A stretch of DNA of 64,000 bases from Winslowiella toletana (GTDB lineage: Bacteria > Pseudomonadota > Gammaproteobacteria > Enterobacterales > Enterobacteriaceae): contig NZ_JAGGMQ010000001.1 of NCBI RefSeq assembly GCF_017875465.1, forward strand, positions 744,001 to 808,000. Reading direction: 5' to 3'. This document shows, piece after piece, positions 40,274 to 49,807 of the stretch. The translations under genes and the position numbers were made by a program. The notes below the pieces were generated by a model. That model ran no database searches, had not been told where the DNA came from, and saw nothing but the letters and a program-made list of their open reading frames with translations. Within the stretch, counting starts at the first letter, position 1; every line of letters begins with the position of its first letter.

Positions 40274-40711
40274 CTACTTCCAGGGGTTTGAAGCATAAGC
40301 ATTCAGATCGATACGGGGCATCACTGGCGTTCTGTCGTCGTAGTAAAAAGCCGAGTTAGAAAAGGAGTACACTTTTCCCGTCAACTTTACCAGTACGTGA
40401 TCACCAATAGCCGTAACGTTGGCATCACCGATATCAGCCTGAAGAAAGGGGGCGCTTTTATTCAGCACCTTCATTGGATCGCTGAGATGTTTATTCAGAT
40501 AGTAACGATAAACGTCAGAGTCAGTAGCGCCGGCATCCTGATATTGGGTCACGTACAACCAGACATCCTCTGACAACTGTTTCTGACTGACTACGCGATC
40601 ATCGCGAGGAGCGTTCCCGGAATACCATAGCAGGCCGCCGACAATAACCATAAGTAACAGGACAACCGTTAGCGTCCTGTGCCCCCATTTAATAGCGGTG
40701 TTGATTGACAT
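40274..40711 (-). CDS. Uncharacterised membrane-anchored protein
   Basis: 145 residues. I do not recognise a family. One N-terminal membrane helix (about 14-32, TLTVVLLLMVIVGGLLWY) anchors a polar, probably periplasmic domain of about 110 residues with no cysteine. The ATG at 40711 is preferred because upstream codons add only an unlikely extension. It lies 15 bases before the Tat-exported hydrolase gene on the same strand, so the two may be co-expressed and act together in the envelope. No metal, nucleotide or catalytic motif is visible. Confidence 0.65.
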   Translation of the reverse strand: MSINTAIKWGHRTLTVVLLLMVIVGGLLWYSGNAPRDDRVVSQKQLSEDVWLYVTQYQDAGATDSDVYRYYLNKHLSDPMKVLNKSAPFLQADIGDANVTAIGDHVLVKLTGKVYSFSNSAFYYDDRTPVMPRIDLNAYASNPWK

Positions 40712-40837
40712 AGTCTGTTCCGGGGCATAAGCGGGATAACAGCCATAATATTGAGTCTTCCTGACAGAATTAATAAGCCGAACTAACACTATCAAAAAGT
40801 CGTGTGGCATTACAGATTTGCGCGCAGCAAAAACATA

Positions 40838-40866
40838 AAAAAAGGCGCGGAAGCCCGCGCCTTTTT
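40838..40866. terminator. fruA intrinsic terminator
   Basis: A GGCGCGG-type stem with its complement, flanked by A and T runs on both sides, lies 20 bases after the fruA stop on the minus strand. The stem is nearly the same as the lysP terminator. Confidence 0.9.
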
Positions 40867-40885
40867 ATCATCCGGAGGACACTAA

Positions 40886-42589
40886 TCAGGCTTTCGCCAG
40901 TTCAGCTTCCGCTTCCGGACGTTTCAGAATCGCATAACCCAGACCCGCCAGCAGCGTACCGGCGATAATCGCCAGCAGGTAGCCAACCACCGGGGTGATA
41001 GCACCAGGGATCAACAGCACAAACAGACCGCCGTGCGGCGCCATCAGTTTCGCGCCGATCGCCATCGAGATCGCGCCGGTCACCGCGCCGCCAACGATAC
41101 AGCATGGCAGTACGCGCATCGGATCACGCGCCGCAAACGGAATCGCACCTTCCGAGATAAAGCACAGACCAAGAACCAGCGCCGCTTTGCCGCCTTCCTG
41201 CTGTCCTTTATTAAACTTACGACGCGCAACCAGCGTTGCCAGACCCATCGCCAGCGGTGGAACCATACCGGCCGCCATAATCGCCGCCATCGGCGCATAG
41301 GTTTGCGAACTCAGCAGACCCACACCAAAGGCATAGGCGACTTTATTTACCGGCCCCCCCATATCGGTACACATCATGCCACCAAGGATCGCGCCCAGCA
41401 GTACCGCATTCGCCGTACCCATATTCGCCAGCCAGCTGGTCAGACCGCTCATAATGCCCGCAACAGGTTTACCCACCACATAGATCATCAGTAAACCGGT
41501 GATCAGGCTGGCAAACAGCGGGATAATCAGAATCGGCTTCAGCGCTTCCATACTTTGCGGCAGTTTGACCTTGCCGCTAATCAGTCTGGCGGTGTAACCG
41601 GCAATAAAACCGGCGATAATACCGCCGAGGAAACCGGCATTAATACTGGTAGCCAGCATACCGCCAATCAGTCCTGGCGTCAGACCCGGACGGTCAGCAA
41701 TCGAGAAAGCGATATAACCCGCCAGCACCGGCACCATTAAGGCAAAGGCGCTGCCGCCACCGATTTGCATCAGCGCAGCGGCCAGCGTTCCCGGTTCTTT
41801 AAAGGCGGTAATACCAAACGCAAAGGAGAGCGCGATACACAGACCACCGGCCACCACCATTGGCAACATATAAGAGACGCCGGTCAGCAGGTGACGATAA
41901 GCGCCTGTACTCTCCTGTTTCTGCTCGCCCTGTGATGCCTGGTTGCCGCTCTTCGGCTGATAAGGTCTGGCTTCCGCCACCGCTTTATCCAGCTCCTGCG
42001 CCGTTTTCTTCAGCGCCAGACCGGTTGAGGTGCGATACATCGGCTTACCGGCAAATTTCGCCAGATCCACTTCAATATCCGCCGCCACAATCACCAGATC
42101 GGCCGCCGCCACTTCTTCAGCAGTAATCGCATTACCGGCGCCGACTGAGCCGCGGGTTTCCACTTTTACCCACCAGCCGCGTCTGGTCGCTTCCGTCTGG
42201 ATCGCTTCCGCGGCCATAAAGGTGTGCGCCACACCGGTAGGACAGGCGGTAATCGCCACAATACGTTTCGGGCCAGTCGCGGAAGGAGCCGCCACCGGCG
42301 CCGCAGCAACCGCTGCTGGCGCCTGGTAAGGTTTAGCCTGCGCCTGCGCGGTAGCAAGGAACGCTTCCGGCTGACGTAGCGCCTGTTCGATATCGCCCAG
42401 ATAGACCGCTTTGCCGTTTAGCGCGCCGTCAGCAGGTACGGTTTTACCCGCCACTGCCACCAGCCCGGCTTCTGCCGGATTATCCGTCAGCGCCAGGCCA
42501 GCTTTCGCCGCCGCTGCGGTAAGTAAATTTTTTGCCAGGTAGCTGGTTGCCAGGCCCAGCGAGGTATCGATTATCAGCAGCGTTTTCAT
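40886..42589 (-). CDS. fruA: PTS fructose transporter subunit EIIB'BC
   Basis: 567 residues. Domain order: a degenerate IIB' (1-85) without the active cysteine, an Ala/Pro linker, IIB (about 105-205, phosphocysteine in ITACPTGVAHTFMAAEAIQT) and the IIC membrane channel (about 230-560, with GGMMCTDMGGPVNKVAYAFG and LCFISEGAIPFAARDPMRVL). It imports fructose and releases fructose 1-phosphate, taking phosphate from FruB. Third gene of fruBKA, 17 bases after fruK. Confidence 0.96.
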   Translation of the reverse strand: MKTLLIIDTSLGLATSYLAKNLLTAAAAKAGLALTDNPAEAGLVAVAGKTVPADGALNGKAVYLGDIEQALRQPEAFLATAQAQAKPYQAPAAVAAAPVAAPSATGPKRIVAITACPTGVAHTFMAAEAIQTEATRRGWWVKVETRGSVGAGNAITAEEVAAADLVIVAADIEVDLAKFAGKPMYRTSTGLALKKTAQELDKAVAEARPYQPKSGNQASQGEQKQESTGAYRHLLTGVSYMLPMVVAGGLCIALSFAFGITAFKEPGTLAAALMQIGGGSAFALMVPVLAGYIAFSIADRPGLTPGLIGGMLATSINAGFLGGIIAGFIAGYTARLISGKVKLPQSMEALKPILIIPLFASLITGLLMIYVVGKPVAGIMSGLTSWLANMGTANAVLLGAILGGMMCTDMGGPVNKVAYAFGVGLLSSQTYAPMAAIMAAGMVPPLAMGLATLVARRKFNKGQQEGGKAALVLGLCFISEGAIPFAARDPMRVLPCCIVGGAVTGAISMAIGAKLMAPHGGLFVLLIPGAITPVVGYLLAIIAGTLLAGLGYAILKRPEAEAELAKA

Positions 42590-42606
42590 TTTGCCTTCTC
42601 CTGCTG

Positions 42607-43545
42607 TTAGTTAAAGGGTTTCAGGTCGACGCGCGCCATCATTGCGGCCAACTGGGTACGATCGGTAACACCAACATTACTTTGACTGACGGCCATCGCC
42701 GCAACGGCAGTTGCCAGCCGCAGCGTATGCTCACTGGACTCACGCATCAGCAGACCATAAATCAGGCCACCGACCATCGAATCGCCAGCACCGACGGTAC
42801 TGACCACTTCACAGGCTGGCGGTTTAGCAATCCACTCGCCGGAAGCATTCACCCACAGCGCACCTTCGGCGCCGAGGGAAATCACCACATGGGCAATGCC
42901 CTGCTCACGCAATGCATGGGCAGCTTCAATCACATCCTGCAGCGTCGGCAGTTTGCGTCCGGCCCAGATTTCCAGCTCACGACGGTTAGGCTTCACCAGC
43001 CATGGCGCCGCTTTCAGTCCCGCCACCAGCGCTTCGCGGCTGCTGTCGAAAATAATGCATGGACACAGCGTGCGCAGGGTTGTCATCCATTCGGTAAAGG
43101 CTTCCGGCGCCACGCCAGCCGGTAAACTACCGCTGACGCAGACCATATCAAACTGACCAAGCCAGCTTAATGAATCGGCACTGAAGCGCTCCCAGTCCTG
43201 CGCACTGACATCAAAACCAGAGAAGTTCAGATCAGTGACATCGCCGCCTTTCTCGGTCAGCTTTACGTTGATACGGGTACGGCCCGCCACGACCTGAAAA
43301 CGGTTAGCAATACCTAACTCGCTGAACAGTTGCTGGAAGCCATCCTGATTATCTTTGCCGAGAAAGCCGCCAACAGTGACGTCAATGCCCAAATCTTTCA
43401 GCACCTTCGCTACGTTAATCCCTTTGCCTGCGGCATGCAGACCGGTGGTTTTCACCAGGTTAACTTCACCACGTTCAATCTCATCGGTATAACCGACCAG
43501 GTCATAAGCCGGATTCAGGGTAATAGTTGCGACGCGTCTGCTCAT
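42607..43545 (-). CDS. fruK: 1-phosphofructokinase
   Basis: 312 residues, PfkB (ribokinase-like) family. It phosphorylates fructose 1-phosphate to fructose 1,6-bisphosphate. N-terminal [20 protein letters not shown] and [17 protein letters not shown] (substrate site) are intact, as is the C-terminal [20 protein letters not shown] (anion hole and catalytic Asp). The start overlaps the fruB stop by four bases, so the operon is coupled. The E. coli product also affects Cra activity. Confidence 0.97.
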   Translation of the reverse strand: MSRRVATITLNPAYDLVGYTDEIERGEVNLVKTTGLHAAGKGINVAKVLKDLGIDVTVGGFLGKDNQDGFQQLFSELGIANRFQVVAGRTRINVKLTEKGGDVTDLNFSGFDVSAQDWERFSADSLSWLGQFDMVCVSGSLPAGVAPEAFTEWMTTLRTLCPCIIFDSSREALVAGLKAAPWLVKPNRRELEIWAGRKLPTLQDVIEAAHALREQGIAHVVISLGAEGALWVNASGEWIAKPPACEVVSTVGAGDSMVGGLIYGLLMRESSEHTLRLATAVAAMAVSQSNVGVTDRTQLAAMMARVDLKPFN

Positions 43546-44675
43546 GCTGCCCCCTCGCCCAGACCGGCGGCGATGGCTTCTTCAATGGCATCCAGCGCCT
43601 GCTGTGCATCTTCACCGCTGGCGGTAAAGCGCAGGCGGTGACCTTTTTTCACCCCCAGCGCCACCACTTTCATCAGGCTGCGACCGTTAGCTGGTTTACC
43701 GCTGCCATCAAGGTTGGTCACGGTGATATCGCTGTTAAACTGTTTGATCACGCTGACCAGCGCAGTGCCCGGACGCGCATGTAAACCATGCTCGTTGCGG
43801 ATCGTAAATTCTGCAGTCAGCACATCCGCCTGCTCGTCGACTTCGCTGGTTAACAGCGCCAGTACCCCGGCGGCATCAGCGGTTAGCAGACGTTCGGCTT
43901 TCTGATTAATCAGCAGATCGCTTAAATAGTTCAGCACTTTCAGCGGCTGGTCATCGGTGACCGCAACGGTAATCAGCAACGCGGCTTTTTCACCCGCCAC
44001 ATCAAAAGCGTTCGCGGCACGACTTACCGCCACGGCGCTGACCAGATTACCGACTGTACTGTCGCTCAGCCATATACCCTGCCCCAGATTCAGCGGCTGC
44101 GAGGAGATCACGCTGCTGACAAAGCTGGCGTCCACCGCACCCGCCTGTTGCAGACGACCGGCGTTCAGCGCCTGTAACGTCATCAGATCGCTGGCGGCGA
44201 CATCAAGCGCAATCAGGCTGTTATCAAATTTAAATTCCGCAGCCTGTTTCTCGCCCATCAGGATGCTGCGCAACTCTTCAGCGGAAGTGGTGGTTTTCAG
44301 CTGTTCAGCTACGCTGTCATCACTCAGCACGTGAGTCAGCTGACGCAACAGCGCCAGATGCTCATCGGAGCGCGCGGCTATACCAATCGCCACATAAGCA
44401 GTCTGATCGTCTCCCCAGGCGATGCCCTGCGGGAACTGGAACACCTGCACACCGGTCTCCAGCACTAAATCGCGGGTATCGGTGGTGCCATGCGGAATGG
44501 CGATGCCGTTACCAAGATAGGTGGAAGTCTGGGTTTCGCGCGTCAGCATGCCGTCAACATAGGCTTCGCTGACGTTGCCGGCAGCGGCGAGCGCGGCGGC
44601 AACCTGACGAATAGCGTCTTCTTTATTGGTGGCGCTGGCGCCAGTATGAATGGCTTTCAGATCTAGCTGGAACAT
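43542..44675 (-). CDS. fruB: PTS fructose diphosphoryl-transfer protein (FPr, EIIA-HPr)
   Basis: 377 residues. An N-terminal EIIA domain (about 1-145, phospho-His in [13 protein letters not shown]), a central pseudo-receiver linker, and a C-terminal HPr domain (about 290-375, phospho-His in [14 protein letters not shown]). It relays phosphate from EI to FruA, and its HPr domain can replace HPr. The ATG at 44673-44675 gives [12 protein letters not shown] as in E. coli; the frame is open 40 codons further. First gene of fruBKA, behind two Cra operators. Confidence 0.96.
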   Translation of the reverse strand: MFQLDLKAIHTGASATNKEDAIRQVAAALAAAGNVSEAYVDGMLTRETQTSTYLGNGIAIPHGTTDTRDLVLETGVQVFQFPQGIAWGDDQTAYVAIGIAARSDEHLALLRQLTHVLSDDSVAEQLKTTTSAEELRSILMGEKQAAEFKFDNSLIALDVAASDLMTLQALNAGRLQQAGAVDASFVSSVISSQPLNLGQGIWLSDSTVGNLVSAVAVSRAANAFDVAGEKAALLITVAVTDDQPLKVLNYLSDLLINQKAERLLTADAAGVLALLTSEVDEQADVLTAEFTIRNEHGLHARPGTALVSVIKQFNSDITVTNLDGSGKPANGRSLMKVVALGVKKGHRLRFTASGEDAQQALDAIEEAIAAGLGEGAA

Positions 44676-44697
44676 AGTTCTCCTCTCCCGCTGAAAT

Positions 44698-44711
44698 TGA
44701 ATCGTTTCAGC
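44698..44711. promoter_or_regulatory. Cra operator, fruB-proximal
   Basis: TGAATCGTTTCAGC reads on the opposite strand as GCTGAAACGATTCA, a near-perfect Cra site, 23 bases upstream of the fruB start. Confidence 0.85.
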
Positions 44712-44762
44712 TATTATGAGAAAAAAAGCGTCATCTTCTGACGGGCAACCGATTGAGACAAC

Positions 44763-44776
44763 GCTGAAACGTTTCA
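44763..44776. promoter_or_regulatory. Cra operator, fruB-distal, perfect palindrome
   Basis: GCTGAAACGTTTCA contains the perfect 12-base palindrome TGAAACGTTTCA, the ideal Cra (FruR) site. E. coli fruB also has a tandem pair of Cra sites. Confidence 0.92.
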
Positions 44777-45087
44777 ATGAGTTTGGTACAGTCATCGTCT
44801 TGCTGGCAAGATTTACTGTAAACGATGTAGCAGATTTTTGACGTCACGCACATTTCACTTAACTTTTTCAGAGAAATGCCGCCGCTGCCAGCCGGCTTGC
44901 TGAAGCGGATTTGACTCAGGGTGCGTTTTAACCCAACGCGGTCAGCAACTTCAGCTTTTTGCTGCGGATGGTGCAAAAAATGCGGAAACCCTCTGCAGCC
45001 TTCACAGTTTTTTTTGAAACGGGTTTTTAAAAAATAGCGCAACGGCGTAGAATTCCCCCGTCCATTTCTGCCGGTTAACCCTCACTT

Positions 45088-46266
45088 ATGCAAACATCTG
45101 GTGCCACTCTTCGCCGCCTGCCTGACCTGCGTTCGGCTGCCTTTCTGCTGGTCGCATTTCTCTCCGGCATCGCCGGGGCGCTGCAGACCCCGACCCTCAG
45201 CCTGTTTCTCTCTACGGAAGTGCATGCGCGTCCGTTTATGGTGGGACTGTTTTTTACCGGCAGTGCTTTGATTGGCATTGTGGTGAGCCAGCTGCTGGCG
45301 ACCCGTTCCGACCGTCAGGGCGACCGCAAGACGCTGATCTTTCAGTGCTGCCTGCTGGGCGCGGTTGGCTGCATTCTGTTTGCCTGGAATCGTAATTACT
45401 TTGTCTTGTTACTGGTCGGCGTACTGCTCTCCAGTTTTGGCTCGACCGCCAACCCGCAGATGTTTGCGCTGGCGCGTGAACACGCCGACAAAACCGGCCG
45501 TGAAGCGGTAATGTTCAGCACGATTATGCGTACCCAGGTTTCGCTGGCATGGGTCATTGGCCCGCCGGTTGCCTTTGCGCTGGCGCTGGGGTTTGGTTTT
45601 CAGGTGATGTACGCCTGTGCGGCGGTGGCATTTGTCTGCTGCGCGGTGATTGTCCGCTATCTGCTGCCATCCATGCGAAAGACCGTGCTGCAAACCACCA
45701 CCATGTTGCAGGCGCCACGGCGCAACCGCCGCGATACGCTGCTGCTGTTTACCGGCTGTACGCTGATGTGGGCCTGCAACAATATCTGGCTGATTAATAT
45801 GCCGTTGTATGTGGTGCATGAGTTACATCTGCCGGAAAAACTGGCGGGGCAATTAATGGGGCTGGCGGCGGGACTGGAAATCCCGGTGATGCTGATTGCT
45901 GGCTACTACGCCCGCCGCTTCAGCAAACGCGCGCTGATGCGCTGCGCCGCCACCTGCGGGCTGCTGTTTTACGCCGGGGTATTGCTGATCAATACCGCCA
46001 TCCCGTTACTGCTGATCCAGGGACTGAACGCTATCTTTATTGGCATTCTGGCTGGTATTGGCATGATCTATTTTCAGGATCTGATGCCAGGCCAGGCAGG
46101 CGCGGCGACGACGCTGTTCAGCAACTCAACCCGTGTCGGCTGGATCCTCGCCGGATCGCTGGCCGGTCTGGTGGCTGAATTCTGGAGTTACCATGCGGTG
46201 TTTTACTGCGCGTTGCTGATGAACGCTGGCACTCTGTACTGCATGTGGCGGATCAAAAACGCCTGA
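45088..46266 (+). CDS. setB: Sugar efflux transporter SetB
   Basis: 392 residues with twelve membrane helices; MFS drug/sugar exporter of the SetA/B/C group. E. coli SetB exports lactose and glucose analogues. N-terminal LVAFLSGIAGALQTPTLSLF, the A-motif-like LLATRSDRQGDRKTLIFQCC and LMPGQAGAATTLFSNSTRVG are present. Divergent from fruBKA, as in E. coli, and seven bases from the convergent yeiW stop. Confidence 0.93.
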   Translation: MQTSGATLRRLPDLRSAAFLLVAFLSGIAGALQTPTLSLFLSTEVHARPFMVGLFFTGSALIGIVVSQLLATRSDRQGDRKTLIFQCCLLGAVGCILFAWNRNYFVLLLVGVLLSSFGSTANPQMFALAREHADKTGREAVMFSTIMRTQVSLAWVIGPPVAFALALGFGFQVMYACAAVAFVCCAVIVRYLLPSMRKTVLQTTTMLQAPRRNRRDTLLLFTGCTLMWACNNIWLINMPLYVVHELHLPEKLAGQLMGLAAGLEIPVMLIAGYYARRFSKRALMRCAATCGLLFYAGVLLINTAIPLLLIQGLNAIFIGILAGIGMIYFQDLMPGQAGAATTLFSNSTRVGWILAGSLAGLVAEFWSYHAVFYCALLMNAGTLYCMWRIKNA

Positions 46267-46273
46267 CGCCTGT

Positions 46274-46528
46274 TCAGCTGGAGGTATCCGCTTCCAGCTG
46301 TAACAGCCAGGTCATCGCCTGCAGGCGGCTGCTGCCACACATTTCCGCGTCAGGCTGCAATCCCGCGCAGACTTTTGGCCGCAGTGGCGAGCCAAAAATT
46401 TTGCAGCGTTGGCGGGCGTCAAGCTGTACGCACGGGGTATTCGCCGGTTTGCCCTGCGGCATACCTGGAATCGGGGAAGAGATCGAAGGGGCCGTGCAAC
46501 AGGCACCACAATCAGGACGACACTGCAT
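46274..46528 (-). CDS. yeiW: YkgJ-family cysteine-cluster protein YeiW
   Basis: 84 residues, the same as E. coli YeiW. A zinc/iron-chelating cysteine cluster: [11 protein letters not shown] at the start, then [33 protein letters not shown]. The function is unknown; metal binding is likely from the CxxxCxxCC pattern. The frame is open 15 codons upstream, but MQCRPD is conserved. Convergent with setB. Confidence 0.88.
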   Translation of the reverse strand: MQCRPDCGACCTAPSISSPIPGMPQGKPANTPCVQLDARQRCKIFGSPLRPKVCAGLQPDAEMCGSSRLQAMTWLLQLEADTSS

Positions 46529-46681
46529 CTGCACGCTCAGGAGCAACGTAAAGCGCGACAATAGCAGTGGCAAAAGGTGAAAGCTATACTCAAAATTATT
46601 CAGGCTGCAGATCTTGCCTGAAAGTCGCGCCGCGAGTAACTTGTCGCGATTAATTCAGCGCAGGCTTATTGAGAACCTACC

Positions 46682-47254
46682 ATGGCAAGAGCAAACGAAA
46701 TCAAACGCGGCATGGCCGTCAGCTACAACGGCAAATTACTGCTGGTGAAAGACATTGATGTGCAAAGCCCCAGCGCCCGTGGCGCCTCTACCTTATATAA
46801 AATGCGTTTCACTGATATCCGTAGCGGATTGAAGGTGGAAGAGCGTTTTAAAGGTGATGATATTATCGACACCATCGCCCTGAGCCGCCGCCAGGTCACC
46901 TTCTCTTATATTGATGGTGACGAGTATGTGTTTATGGATGATGAAGATTACACGCCGTATAACTTTAAGCAGGAGCAGATTGCGGAAGAGCTGCTGTTTA
47001 TTCCTGAAGGTGGCATGCCAGGCATTCAGGTTTTAACCATGGATGGCCAGATTCTGGCGCTGGAACTGCCACAAACGGTCGATATGGAAATTGTCGAAAC
47101 CACGCCGGGAATTAAAGGGGCATCCGCCAGTGCACGTAGTAAACCCGCTAAAATGACCACCGGTTTAGTGATTCAGGTTCCGGAATATCTCAGTAATGGT
47201 GACAAGATCCGCATTCATATTGCTGAACGTCGCTATATGGGGCGCAGCGAATAA
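46682..47254 (+). CDS. efpL: Elongation factor P-like protein EfpL (YeiP)
   Basis: 190 residues, three-domain EF-P fold. It relieves ribosome stalling at polyproline-type motifs. The tip of domain I reads SARG with R33 in place of the modified lysine of EF-P, so it needs no EpmA modification. [15 protein letters not shown] and [11 protein letters not shown] near the C-terminus are characteristic. E. coli YeiP is 190 residues as well. In E. coli yeiQ and yeiR follow; here a fimbrillin-like gene is found instead of yeiQ. Confidence 0.96.
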   Translation: MARANEIKRGMAVSYNGKLLLVKDIDVQSPSARGASTLYKMRFTDIRSGLKVEERFKGDDIIDTIALSRRQVTFSYIDGDEYVFMDDEDYTPYNFKQEQIAEELLFIPEGGMPGIQVLTMDGQILALELPQTVDMEIVETTPGIKGASASARSKPAKMTTGLVIQVPEYLSNGDKIRIHIAERRYMGRSE

Positions 47255-47267
47255 TTGCTCTGCTCTC

Positions 47268-47299
47268 TTATCGGCGATGAGAGGATGCATCGCCGATAA
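47268..47299. terminator. efpL / fimbrillin-like convergent hairpin
   Basis: TTATCGGCGAT and ATCGCCGATAA form a perfect 11-bp stem with a 10-base loop in the 78-base convergent gap. There is no T-run. Confidence 0.6.
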
Positions 47300-47332
47300 T
47301 GTTATGTTATAACAATTAACAAGCCATTATTA

Positions 47333-47653
47333 TCAGTAGTAATTAACCGTAAGCATCCCCAGCGCTTTGCTGCGATCAATCCACGCAAACTGGCTGGTGC
47401 CCTGACTTAATGGCAGTTTTTGTTGCTGTGTCAGATTCAGCTCCGTGATGCTGATTGCTATCCTGCCGTTCTGATGACAGATGGTTTTCAGCTGATTATT
47501 AACGCCAGGGCTGATCACACAGCCGCCGTCAACAATAGCGCCGGAAAAACGAATGGTGCCTGAGCTGGCTGATGCAGTGCCACTCCCGGCGATGACGCTG
47601 CTCGTCCATGAGGCAAAAAGCATTATCAAAACAGCTGATTTAATGCCGTTCAT
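47333..47653 (-). CDS. Orphan type 1 fimbrillin-like protein
   Basis: 106 residues. Signal peptide (about 1-22), then the type 1 pilin start pattern GTIRFSGAIVDGGCVISPG with two cysteines (about 45 and 59) and a C-terminal beta strand ending LTVNYY. A normal pilin subunit has about 150-180 residues and a wider cysteine spacing, so the middle of the fold is reduced. No chaperone, usher or other pilin gene is nearby. It may be a short minor pilin, a decayed remnant or a repurposed secreted protein. Confidence 0.55.
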   Translation of the reverse strand: MNGIKSAVLIMLFASWTSSVIAGSGTASASSGTIRFSGAIVDGGCVISPGVNNQLKTICHQNGRIAISITELNLTQQQKLPLSQGTSQFAWIDRSKALGMLTVNYY

Positions 47654-47780
47654 ATCAACCTCACTTATTGACCAACTACAGGTTAAAGGTAGCTGTTTTA
47701 TTGTCCTGATGATTAAAATCGGCCTGCCACAGCCTGAACTTTAATTTCAGCACGTGAATATCCTGATGGAGGAGAACCTG

Positions 47781-48764
47781 GTGACAAAGGTCAATCTGAT
47801 TACTGGCTTTCTGGGCAGCGGAAAAACCACTACCTTGCTTCACCTGCTGGCAATGAAGCCAGAAAATGAAAAATGGGCGATTCTGGTCAATGAATTTGGC
47901 GAAATTGGTATTGATGGCGCCTTGCTGCAAGGCCGCGGCGCGGTGTTAAAAGAGATCCCCGGCGGCTGCATGTGTTGCGTCAATGGACTGCCGATGCAGG
48001 TGGGGCTGAATATGTTATTAAAGCAGGCGAAACCCGACCGGCTGCTGATTGAACCCACAGGTCTTGGCCATCCAAAGCAAATTATCGCCATGTTAAGCGA
48101 TGCGGTGTACCAGCCCTGGCTGACGCTGAATGCTACGCTGGCGCTGCTGGATCCGCGCCAGCTTAGCAACAGTAAAATCACCGACAATGAAAATTTCCGC
48201 GATCAGCTGGCGGCAGCCGATATTATTATCGCCAATAAACGGGATCGCTGGCAGCAGCAAGACCTTCAGGCGCTGGACGCCTGGCAGCAGCAGCATCTCG
48301 GTGAACGCCAGTGCCTGACGGCAGCATTTGGCAACATCGACCCTGCCTTGCTGGACGCGCCACGCCATAACCTGCGTCAATTGCCAGATGCCCGTCACCA
48401 TACGCACAGTAGTGCGAAATCGGGGCTGGCCGCCCTGCGTCTCGACAGCAACGTCCGCTGGCGCCGCGCACTAAACCAGGGTCAGGGTTACTATGCCTGC
48501 GGCTGGATCTTCGATGCTGAGACAGTGTTTGACACCATTGGCGTGCTGGAGTGGGCCAGACTGGCGCCGGTGAGCCGGGTCAAAGGCGTGCTGCGCATTG
48601 CCGAAGGGCTGCTTAGCATCAATCGTCAGGGCCAGGATCTGCAAATCGAAACCCGCCCATCTTCCCCGCCGGACAGTCGTATTGAACTGATAAATGAAAA
48701 CGATTTACCGTGGAATGATTTGCAAGATAATCTGTTGAAGCTTCGTTTAGACAGTGTGGCTTAG
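47781..48764 (+). CDS. yeiR: Zinc-binding GTPase YeiR (COG0523)
   Basis: 327 residues from the GTG at 47781, which has GGAGGAG six bases upstream and gives the E. coli-like TKVNLITGFLG start. CobW/COG0523 G3E GTPase metallochaperone. Walker A GFLGSGKTTT, metal-binding C-x-C-C in PGGCMCCVNG, Walker B/switch LIEPTGLGHPKQI, base-recognition NKRD. C-terminal CobW domain with GWIFDAETVFD. E. coli YeiR binds zinc and helps under metal stress. The N-terminus in the literature family is the same within a few residues. Confidence 0.93.
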   Translation: MTKVNLITGFLGSGKTTTLLHLLAMKPENEKWAILVNEFGEIGIDGALLQGRGAVLKEIPGGCMCCVNGLPMQVGLNMLLKQAKPDRLLIEPTGLGHPKQIIAMLSDAVYQPWLTLNATLALLDPRQLSNSKITDNENFRDQLAAADIIIANKRDRWQQQDLQALDAWQQQHLGERQCLTAAFGNIDPALLDAPRHNLRQLPDARHHTHSSAKSGLAALRLDSNVRWRRALNQGQGYYACGWIFDAETVFDTIGVLEWARLAPVSRVKGVLRIAEGLLSINRQGQDLQIETRPSSPPDSRIELINENDLPWNDLQDNLLKLRLDSVA

Positions 48765-48802
48765 GCTACGCTGTTATTTTTCAACCCGACAGATTTCCCC
48801 CT

Positions 48803-49510
48803 ATGAATGCAAAGCGCTTCGCGACCATCATTGCCTTAAATATTGCTGGCATCGCCCTGTTTTTATCCTGGTATCTTCCTGCCGGACATGGCTTTTGGTT
48901 TCCGTTCGATAAATCGATCTTCTTCTGGTTTAACGATCATATGGTCAACAGCAAGCCGCTGCTGTGGCTGATTGCCATTACCAATTTCCGTGGTTTTGAC
49001 GCCGTATCTCTGCTGGCGATGGGTTCGCTCTGGCTGAAATTCTGGCTGCGCGAAACCGCAGAAGGGCGCCGCCGCCTGATCACTATCGGCGTTACCATGC
49101 TGATTACTGCGGTGGTACTGAACCAGCTTGGCCATTTGCTGCCGGTAAAACATGTCAGCCCTACTCTGTTCTTTGACCATGTGCATCGGGTTGCTGAACT
49201 GACCGGTATTCCGGCGAAAGATGCTTCACGCGACAGCTTCCCTGGTGACCACGGTATGATGCTGATGATCTTCGCCTGCTTTATGCTGCGCTATTTTGGT
49301 AAAGGCGCGTTTCTCACCGCCACGCTGATCTTTGTGGTGTTTGCTCTGCCGCGTGTCATGGCCGGCGCACACTGGTTTACCGATATTGCCGTCGGTTCGC
49401 TGTCGGTGGTAATGGTGGGTCTGAGCTGGTGGTTACTGACGCCAGCCAGTGATTATTTAGTTAACTGGCTTAACCGAAACCTGCCGGGAAAATATAAACC
49501 GCTGCGTTAA
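48803..49510 (+). CDS. lpxT: Kdo2-lipid A phosphotransferase LpxT
   Basis: 235 residues. PAP2-type membrane enzyme that transfers a phosphate from undecaprenyl pyrophosphate to lipid A 1-phosphate on the periplasmic face. About six membrane helices. Active-site blocks: RDSFPGDHGMMLMIFACFML (P-x-x-H) and PRVMAGAHWFTDIAVG (R-x5-H-x3-D). Matches E. coli YeiU closely along its length. It ends at an intrinsic terminator, 49576-49595. Confidence 0.93.
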   Translation: MNAKRFATIIALNIAGIALFLSWYLPAGHGFWFPFDKSIFFWFNDHMVNSKPLLWLIAITNFRGFDAVSLLAMGSLWLKFWLRETAEGRRRLITIGVTMLITAVVLNQLGHLLPVKHVSPTLFFDHVHRVAELTGIPAKDASRDSFPGDHGMMLMIFACFMLRYFGKGAFLTATLIFVVFALPRVMAGAHWFTDIAVGSLSVVMVGLSWWLLTPASDYLVNWLNRNLPGKYKPLR

Positions 49511-49575
49511 AATCTATTCCACAATTAAGGCAAATTGTATTAATTGATTACAGCGCGGGCTGGTACTGAATTGAT

Positions 49576-49595
49576 AATTAGCGTGCTAATTTTTT
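49576..49595 (+). terminator. lpxT intrinsic terminator
   Basis: AATTAGC-GT-GCTAATT followed by TTTT, 65 bases after the lpxT stop. Confidence 0.85.
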
Positions 49596-49623
49596 ATCCG
49601 TGAAAAGAAAATATTATGATAAC

Positions 49624-49652
49624 CGGGGCGGGAAAATGCCTTTTCTGCCCCG
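49624..49652. other. GC-rich hairpin in the mepS upstream region
   Basis: CGGGGC pairs with GCCCCG, and inside it GAAAA pairs with TTTTC around TGCC, giving a compact two-part stem. It is not followed by a T-run. Confidence 0.6.
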
Positions 49653-49807
49653 TTGTCCAGCGGTAAAACTCCTGGTTCTTATGTTATCCCCTGAAATAGC
49701 CGCTTAAATTGCGCTTAATCCAGCGATTATCGACTGCTAATTGTTGATAATTTAATCTAAGTGTTACCCATTTGTTTCGCATCAAAAAAACCTATAAGAA
49801 AGACGCT

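Larger units (their letters stand above)
44676..45087. promoter_or_regulatory. fruB-setB divergent control region
   Basis: 412 bases without a gene. It holds two Cra sites near fruB (listed separately). The rest is A+T-rich towards setB (45005-45035) and should contain the setB promoter. A weak Cra-like TTTGAAACGGGTTTT lies near 45014-45028. A 103-codon frame on the minus strand shows no family features and is not called. Confidence 0.6.

Noticed and set aside
44731..45042. 103-codon minus-strand frame in the fruB-setB gap
   Set aside because: It covers a perfect Cra operator, shows no domain features, and lies in a known divergent promoter region.
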